From NCBI GenBank assembly GCA_002392545.1, contig DGHF01000136.1, positions 7,932 through 64,279 of the forward strand: a stretch of DNA of 56,348 nucleotides, written 5' to 3'. Numbering within the stretch: the first letter of the stretch is position 1; each line of letters begins with the position of its first letter. A program made the translations under genes and the position numbers. The stretch comes from Ruminococcus sp. UBA3855 (GTDB lineage: Bacteria; Bacillota; Clostridia; Oscillospirales; Ruminococcaceae). Under the pieces are notes generated by a model that had not been told where the DNA came from, ran no database searches, and was given only the letters and a program-made list of their open reading frames with translations. Positions 52,025 to 56,348 of the stretch are shown piece after piece.

Positions 52025-52204
52025 TGAGCCTTCATCATCTGAGAAAGAAGGGTCTCCGGCAAGTTGTTCGGCAGTTGTTTCGGTTTCGTTGTGAAATAAT
52101 GTTTCCTCTGTCGGGGTTTCGTCATTGGTAGCAAAGGCAGTTGCTGAAAGTCCAGACAGACACATTGCCAACGTTGCAGACCATGCAAGCAGTTTTGTTT
52201 TCAT
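52007..52204 (-). CDS. small secreted acidic peptide
   Basis: A 65-residue product with a classical signal peptide (MKTKLLAWSATLAMCLSGLS, cleavage likely after TAFA at residue ~25). The mature ~40 residues are acidic and Thr/Glu-rich. No family recognised and no cysteines in the mature part. The start follows GGAGGG. The last codons lie within a terminator hairpin. A signal, wall-associated or degraded-gene role is all possible. Confidence 0.6.
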   Translation of the reverse strand: MKTKLLAWSATLAMCLSGLSATAFATNDETPTEETLFHNETETTAEQLAGDPSFSDDEGSKKVRK

Positions 52205-52306
52205 AGGTTTTGCCCTCCTTGTTAAAATGCTTTCTACTCAATAAGACGGAATTCCCCCCAAAAAATTGCACATGATTTTGTAAACAAATTGTAAACTATT
52301 CATGAA

Positions 52307-52335
52307 TAAAATGCACCATCCGAAGACAGTGCATT
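52307..52335 (-). terminator. terminator of RNA methyltransferase gene
   Basis: AATGCAC (52310-52316) pairs with GTGCATT (52329-52335), followed on the minus strand by a T-rich tract. Confidence 0.75.
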
Positions 52336-52344
52336 AAAAAAATA

Positions 52345-53154
52345 TTATCGTTTTCTCAATTCCCAGAATGCCACGGCACTAGCAGAAGCGACATTGAGAG
52401 AATCCACCCCGTGCATCATGGGTATTTTGACAGTTGCATCACAAGCCTGAATGGTTTCCGGCTTTAAGCCCTCTCCCTCCGTGCCGAGGATGACAGCAAG
52501 CTTTTTTTGTTGGGACAGCTCCGGCGCATCAATATTGATGGTGTCATTCCGCAGAGCCATTGCCACGGTGAAAAATCCTGATGCTTTCAACAGCTCCACA
52601 TAATCCGGCGCACCGCACGGAAAATATGTCCACGGTATCTGAAATACCGTCCCCATGCTCACACGCACTGACCGCCGATATAAGGGGTCACTGCATGACG
52701 GTGTTAATATGACGGCATCCATCCCCAACGCAGCCGCAGACCGGAAAATTGCTCCCACATTGGTTTGATTCATGATGTCTTCCAAGACGGCGACACGCTC
52801 CGCATTTGCAAGCACTCCGGAAAGGTCAGAAGGCTTTTGTCGGTACATGGCACAAAGTACCCCCTGTGTCATTTGATAGCCTGTAATGGCTTTGAGTACC
52901 TCAGAATCCGCCGTGTAAACATCCGCCTGACAGCGGTCAATAATATCACTTGCCTGCCCTGTGACGTACTTTTTTTCGCATAACAATGATATGGGCTGAT
53001 ATCCTGCATCCAGTGCCCTGCGGATAACTTTGGGACTTTCGGCAATGAAAATGCCGATTTCCGGCTCATTCCAATGAAAAAGCTGTTTTTCGTTGGTACA
53101 TTGATAGGGTGCAAGTTCCGGTAAAGACAAATCATTTACTTCAATAATATTCAT
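52345..53154 (-). CDS. SpoU/TrmH-family RNA 2'-O-methyltransferase
   Basis: Methylates a ribose 2'-OH in rRNA or tRNA using SAM through a knotted SPOUT fold. I place the start at 53154 (ATGA overlap with the upstream hydrolase), giving 269 residues. The three SpoU motifs are clear: LEDIMNQTNVGAIFRSAAAL, VILGTEGEGL and IPMMHGVDSLNVASASAVAF. The N-terminal ~100 residues are a substrate-binding domain. The target nucleotide is unknown. Confidence 0.92.
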   Translation of the reverse strand: MNIIEVNDLSLPELAPYQCTNEKQLFHWNEPEIGIFIAESPKVIRRALDAGYQPISLLCEKKYVTGQASDIIDRCQADVYTADSEVLKAITGYQMTQGVLCAMYRQKPSDLSGVLANAERVAVLEDIMNQTNVGAIFRSAAALGMDAVILTPSCSDPLYRRSVRVSMGTVFQIPWTYFPCGAPDYVELLKASGFFTVAMALRNDTINIDAPELSQQKKLAVILGTEGEGLKPETIQACDATVKIPMMHGVDSLNVASASAVAFWELRKR

Positions 53155-54092
53155 GTGACTGCATTTCCTTTGATATAATCGTAAATCATTTTTCTGCCGT
53201 CTTTGGCTTCGGGGAGAAATCCAGCAGCCGCCCAAGTATGCATCATTTCTCTGCCAACAATTGTATTTAATTTGACATTATCCTGAATGCATTTTTGCTT
53301 GATTTCCTCCAACTGCACAGAAAGGTATTCTTTTTCGCCATAAATGACCAGCATTTCAGGGAAACCCTTCCAATTGTAATGTATCGGCGACTTAAACCAT
53401 GGAACATCAGAGCAATTCACTCCTGCTATATCCATCAATTTTCCCATATCCCGAATATATTCCGGCGGAAACATACAATCAGAATCACCCATATCTTGAA
53501 TTGATGCATATTGTTCCATGGTCAAAGGAATGCGGACAGTTGGCGAAAACAAAATCAATTTTTCCGGCAATGAGATTCCTAATTTTCTTTGCTTAATGTG
53601 TACCATGGATGACAAACAGAGACTTGCACCAGACGACAGCCCAAAAAATATAATATCATGTGCGGAATGCGTTTTCAAGGCTTCCCGATATACCTGTAAA
53701 GCAGATTCGATAATTTTCTCCGCTGTCGTATCCGGAAATAGCGGATACCATACCAACCAAACTTCTGCGCCGGTCTTGTCTGCCATATCCTGTGCAAATT
53801 CAAAATCTCCCTTATCGCCTGCCATCATGAACCCACCGCCGAAAAAATACATCACCAATTTTTTGAACGGTTCGGAAGAATGGCTATGTACTGCATAATA
53901 ATGGGTATCCCCTGCCTGATTTTCGTCAAAAGAATACTTCCTGTGCAGTTTTTCCAAAGGGAGAACTGTCTTTTTTTGATTTTCACGGCATTCATTGATA
54001 TAATTTGTGGTATCTGTGATAGCCCTTTTCATCACAGGCTGAACAGACCGCCGGAATAATTTTTCAGTCAATTTATAAGCTAGTGTTGCCAT
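53151..54092 (-). CDS. alpha/beta hydrolase (esterase/lipase-like)
   Basis: A 313-residue hydrolase of the hormone-sensitive-lipase style. Visible are the oxyanion segment FFGGGFMMAG (HGGG-like, His replaced by Phe), the nucleophile serine in GLSSGASL (G-x-S-x-G) and a likely catalytic His in MMHTWAAAGF. A canonical acid residue is probably in VIYGEKEYL. No signal peptide. Substrate unknown. It overlaps the RNA methyltransferase gene by four bases and follows the methyltransferase fusion by 17 bases, so the three are probably one operon. Confidence 0.85.
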   Translation of the reverse strand: MATLAYKLTEKLFRRSVQPVMKRAITDTTNYINECRENQKKTVLPLEKLHRKYSFDENQAGDTHYYAVHSHSSEPFKKLVMYFFGGGFMMAGDKGDFEFAQDMADKTGAEVWLVWYPLFPDTTAEKIIESALQVYREALKTHSAHDIIFFGLSSGASLCLSSMVHIKQRKLGISLPEKLILFSPTVRIPLTMEQYASIQDMGDSDCMFPPEYIRDMGKLMDIAGVNCSDVPWFKSPIHYNWKGFPEMLVIYGEKEYLSVQLEEIKQKCIQDNVKLNTIVGREMMHTWAAAGFLPEAKDGRKMIYDYIKGNAVT

Positions 54093-54109
54093 GTCTCACA
54101 TCTCCCCTG

Positions 54110-55537
54110 TTATTTTTTACCAATGAGCAAAGACGAACCAGAAAGGAACATCCATTTCGATTCCCATGGAGTCATAAATTTGCAGTCGGTTGTATCAATC
54201 AGCTCCACACGTTCAAAACCAAGTTCTTCCAATTTGTTGATAAGCTTCTGAATATCACCATAATGGGATTTTGACATAATGTCATGAATGGCGAATGTAC
54301 CGCCTTTTTTGAGAACTCTCAATGTTTCCAGAATCAAGGCTTGCTTATCTTCTCCCATGATATTGTGATATACATAATTACTGGTGACACAATCGAAACT
54401 TTCATCAGGGAAATCAAGATGCATTGCATCCCCCTGTGCAAAGGTAACATTCTTCACACCCTCTGCAAGGGCATTCTTTTCGCACAACTTCAGATTAAAA
54501 CAATCATATTCTTTGCCCCATCTGTCAATTCCGACCATTCTCCCCTGAGGATTATTCTTTGCACATGCAATGGTCAATGCACCGCTTCCACAGCCAACAT
54601 CCAGACCAACACCATTTTCAGGAAGTTCAATATATTTTGCAACTCCCTCCACAATCTGCCTTGACATCTGACGAGTTCCGTCATAATCAAACGCTTTGTG
54701 CATATTTTTCGCCCAAATCGTCGCTGAGGTCATGGCAAGCGTTCCCACACTCAGACCAATTGACAAAAGATTGTTTTTCTTGTTTTTTCGGTCTCCTGCA
54801 ATCATGGAAACCGCCATTCCCAAAGCGAAGACATCCGTCCCCAATTCCAGCTGATGAATGAGTTTTTCCGGCATCCAGTTTCTGTATTCTGGTTTAGACG
54901 GGATTTCGATTTTCTCATCTGCGAATTTTTCGGAATGAATGCATTCCACGTACATCATGGGAATTGCACCGTCAAAAATTTCCGTATTTCCCACGCTCCA
55001 GCCGTTTTCTTCTAAAAATTCGGGATAAGTTTCTTCACTCCAATGGGCATCAAAGGTAATCCCAGCCACGGAAAGCATTTTCGACCAAAAAGCCGTTCTG
55101 CGGTTTCCGTTTTCATGAATGAAATTCGGGGCAATCAGAATGCCTTCCGGTTTCAGAACCCTTGCAATTTCAGAGAGTACCCTCTCCGGCTTTTCAATCA
55201 CGTGTAAGGCATTGGCAATGATAACCACATCAAAACTATTGTCCGAAAAAGGCAGTGCATCCGCCGAAGCCTGACGGAAAGTCAGATTCGAGGGAATAAT
55301 GCCCTTCTGTGCTTCTTTGAGCATATTTTCCGCAAAATCGACTGCAATGGTTTGTTTTGCAGAAGCGGAAATATGCTTGGCAATTTTGCCTGTGCCGGTT
55401 GCAATTTCCAATACATTCTTGTCAAAACACACAGCACGGATTTTCTCGTAAAGTTTTTCATATGCACTATCATTCATTTTCATGAATTTGTCGTAAACAG
55501 GCGCATACAGATTCCAGATAGTTTCATTGTTCTTCAT
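54110..55537 (-). CDS. double class I SAM methyltransferase fusion
   Basis: One 475-residue polypeptide holding two methyltransferase domains. Domain 1 (~1-205) has VLEIATGTG (42-50), AVDFAENML and ALPFSDNSFDVVIIANALH. Domain 2 (~285-475) has GVGLDVGCGSGALTIA (309-324), VGIDRWGKEY and HLDFPDESFDCVTSNYVYHN. Between them (about 231-276) are two hydrophobic stretches, ELGTDVFALGMAVSMIAG and NLLSIGLSVGTLAMTSATIW, that could form a membrane hairpin. Substrates unknown; a lipid, quinone or small molecule near the membrane is a guess. The start follows AGGAGG. Neighbouring hydrolase and RNA methyltransferase genes appear co-transcribed. Confidence 0.85.
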   Translation of the reverse strand: MKNNETIWNLYAPVYDKFMKMNDSAYEKLYEKIRAVCFDKNVLEIATGTGKIAKHISASAKQTIAVDFAENMLKEAQKGIIPSNLTFRQASADALPFSDNSFDVVIIANALHVIEKPERVLSEIARVLKPEGILIAPNFIHENGNRRTAFWSKMLSVAGITFDAHWSEETYPEFLEENGWSVGNTEIFDGAIPMMYVECIHSEKFADEKIEIPSKPEYRNWMPEKLIHQLELGTDVFALGMAVSMIAGDRKNKKNNLLSIGLSVGTLAMTSATIWAKNMHKAFDYDGTRQMSRQIVEGVAKYIELPENGVGLDVGCGSGALTIACAKNNPQGRMVGIDRWGKEYDCFNLKLCEKNALAEGVKNVTFAQGDAMHLDFPDESFDCVTSNYVYHNIMGEDKQALILETLRVLKKGGTFAIHDIMSKSHYGDIQKLINKLEELGFERVELIDTTDCKFMTPWESKWMFLSGSSLLIGKK

Positions 55538-55598
55538 GGTAAATTCCTCCTTTATTGTAAAAAATAATCACTATTTCTGCATTGTGAAACAATGCTGT

Positions 55599-56348
55599 TT
55601 ATCTGTCAATCACGGATATTCCCAGACCAGCTGACCCTATTCCGGTATGACAGACCACACTGCACGACAGTGCATCATAACGAATTTTAAATTCCGGAAA
55701 CATGGTTTGTATCTGATTCTGCCATTCCTTGGCTTCTTCCTCCGTCTCAAATGAACCAGCGGTGGAAATACGTATTTTCTCATAAGAAATATGTTTCAAA
55801 CGGTTCTGCAAATCATCCTGAACAGCATCAACAATTTTCTGTTTTGCATTCTTCATTCCTCTTGGTTTGGCGAATGATTCAAATTTATCGCCCATATTCA
55901 CCAATACGGGCTTGATATTGAGAACGGTTGCAATCGTCGCAGTACTCGCAGACACACGACCGCTTTTTTTGAGATATTCCAATGTGTCCACTGCTAAATA
56001 GATTACAGAATTGCCGGCATTTTTCTCCAGTCTCTGCCTGATGTCAAGCGCAGACATTCCCTGTTCTGCCATGTATAAACCATCCATGACCGATTCACGC
56101 AACGTTACTGAAATTCGTCTTAAATCCGCCACCTGCACTTTTCCATTGTAATCCTCTGCAACTGCTGTTGCTGATGCACATGACCCACTCAGACCGCTTG
56201 ACATTGGCATATAGACAATTTCATCATAGCCCATCTTGAAAATTTTATCCCATTGTTCCATTATCAGCCCTACAGATGGTTGAGAAGTGGAAACTTCTTT
56301 TCTGTTATGCATTGCGTGAAATACATCTTTGTGTGTGACATCAATTCC
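55599..56348 (-). CDS. DegV family fatty-acid-binding protein (5' end outside window)
   Basis: DegV/FakB-type protein that binds a fatty acid and presents it to a fatty-acid kinase. The reading frame runs open past the first visible Met to the window edge (GIDVTHKDVFHA before MHNRKEV), so the true start lies beyond 56348. Conserved parts: the S/T-S-Q-P-S motif (STSQPSVGL), the lipid-contacting MSSGLSGSCASA, DTLEYLKKSGRVS and IKPVL, and C-terminal TGIGSAGLGI. A typical full length is ~285 residues, so ~35 are missing. Confidence 0.93.
   Translation of the reverse strand, partial: GIDVTHKDVFHAMHNRKEVSTSQPSVGLIMEQWDKIFKMGYDEIVYMPMSSGLSGSCASATAVAEDYNGKVQVADLRRISVTLRESVMDGLYMAEQGMSALDIRQRLEKNAGNSVIYLAVDTLEYLKKSGRVSASTATIATVLNIKPVLVNMGDKFESFAKPRGMKNAKQKIVDAVQDDLQNRLKHISYEKIRISTAGSFETEEEAKEWQNQIQTMFPEFKIRYDALSCSVVCHTGIGSAGLGISVIDR

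Overview
The window looks like chromosome of an anaerobic Clostridia member, probably a Ruminococcus-like Oscillospiraceae. The reasons are moderate G+C, a FabK-type fatty-acid operon, a sufCBDSU operon, Pta, a sensory-type [FeFe]-hydrogenase homologue, strong AGGAGG ribosome sites, and many sigma-A promoters with exact 17-bp spacers. The species call is inference.

Layout. 1-9.1 kb: glycogen debranching enzyme and pta (minus); amt-glnK; a RanBP2-type zinc-finger membrane protein; a hydrogenase-like redox sensor with a small Cys-rich partner. 9.1-17.7 kb: an ECF S-component, then a minus-strand block of WYL regulator, a 1904-residue TPR/OB/STAND-type NTPase and a protein with a HEPN-like R-x4-H motif. 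This block is the best candidate for an undescribed (conflict/defence-like) system. 17.8-24.3 kb: an orphan lipoprotein, an aldo/keto reductase, a small ORF with a long leader, and an orphan solute-binding-lipoprotein cluster. One member of that cluster is circularly permuted, and a signal-peptide-only gene remnant lies beside it. 24.4-29.3 kb: complete suf operon. 29.5-34.4 kb: an unknown protein behind a perfect consensus promoter, a ZIP transporter, a thymidylate-kinase-like protein, an acyltransferase-family membrane protein flanked by palindromic repeats, and a trans-sulfuration PLP enzyme. 34.5-35.5 kb: rplM-rpsI with a structured leader. 35.5-44.7 kb: acyl-CoA synthetase and the type II fatty-acid operon fabH-acpP-fabK-fabD-fabG-fabF-fabZ-accD-accA, lacking accB and accC. 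44.9-46.3 kb: ECF sigma, anti-sigma and cobalamin adenosyltransferase. 46.4-51.8 kb: tRNA-Arg, hpf, an FHA-SEDS-PBP morphogenesis operon ending in a second WYL regulator, tRNA-Trp. 51.9-56.3 kb: a small secreted peptide, an RNA methyltransferase, an alpha/beta hydrolase, a double methyltransferase fusion, and a DegV protein cut by the window edge.

How the genes work together. The suf genes form one Fe-S assembly pathway, and the fab/acc genes one fatty-acid elongation pathway (biotin carboxylase and its carrier must come from elsewhere). Amt and the PII protein form an ammonium uptake-and-sensing pair. The FHA-SEDS-PBP trio is a peptidoglycan synthase with a phosphopeptide-reading partner. 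The NTPase and HEPN-like genes overlap by four bases and are probably made together under the WYL regulator. No CRISPR array, rRNA, insertion sequence or prophage was seen.
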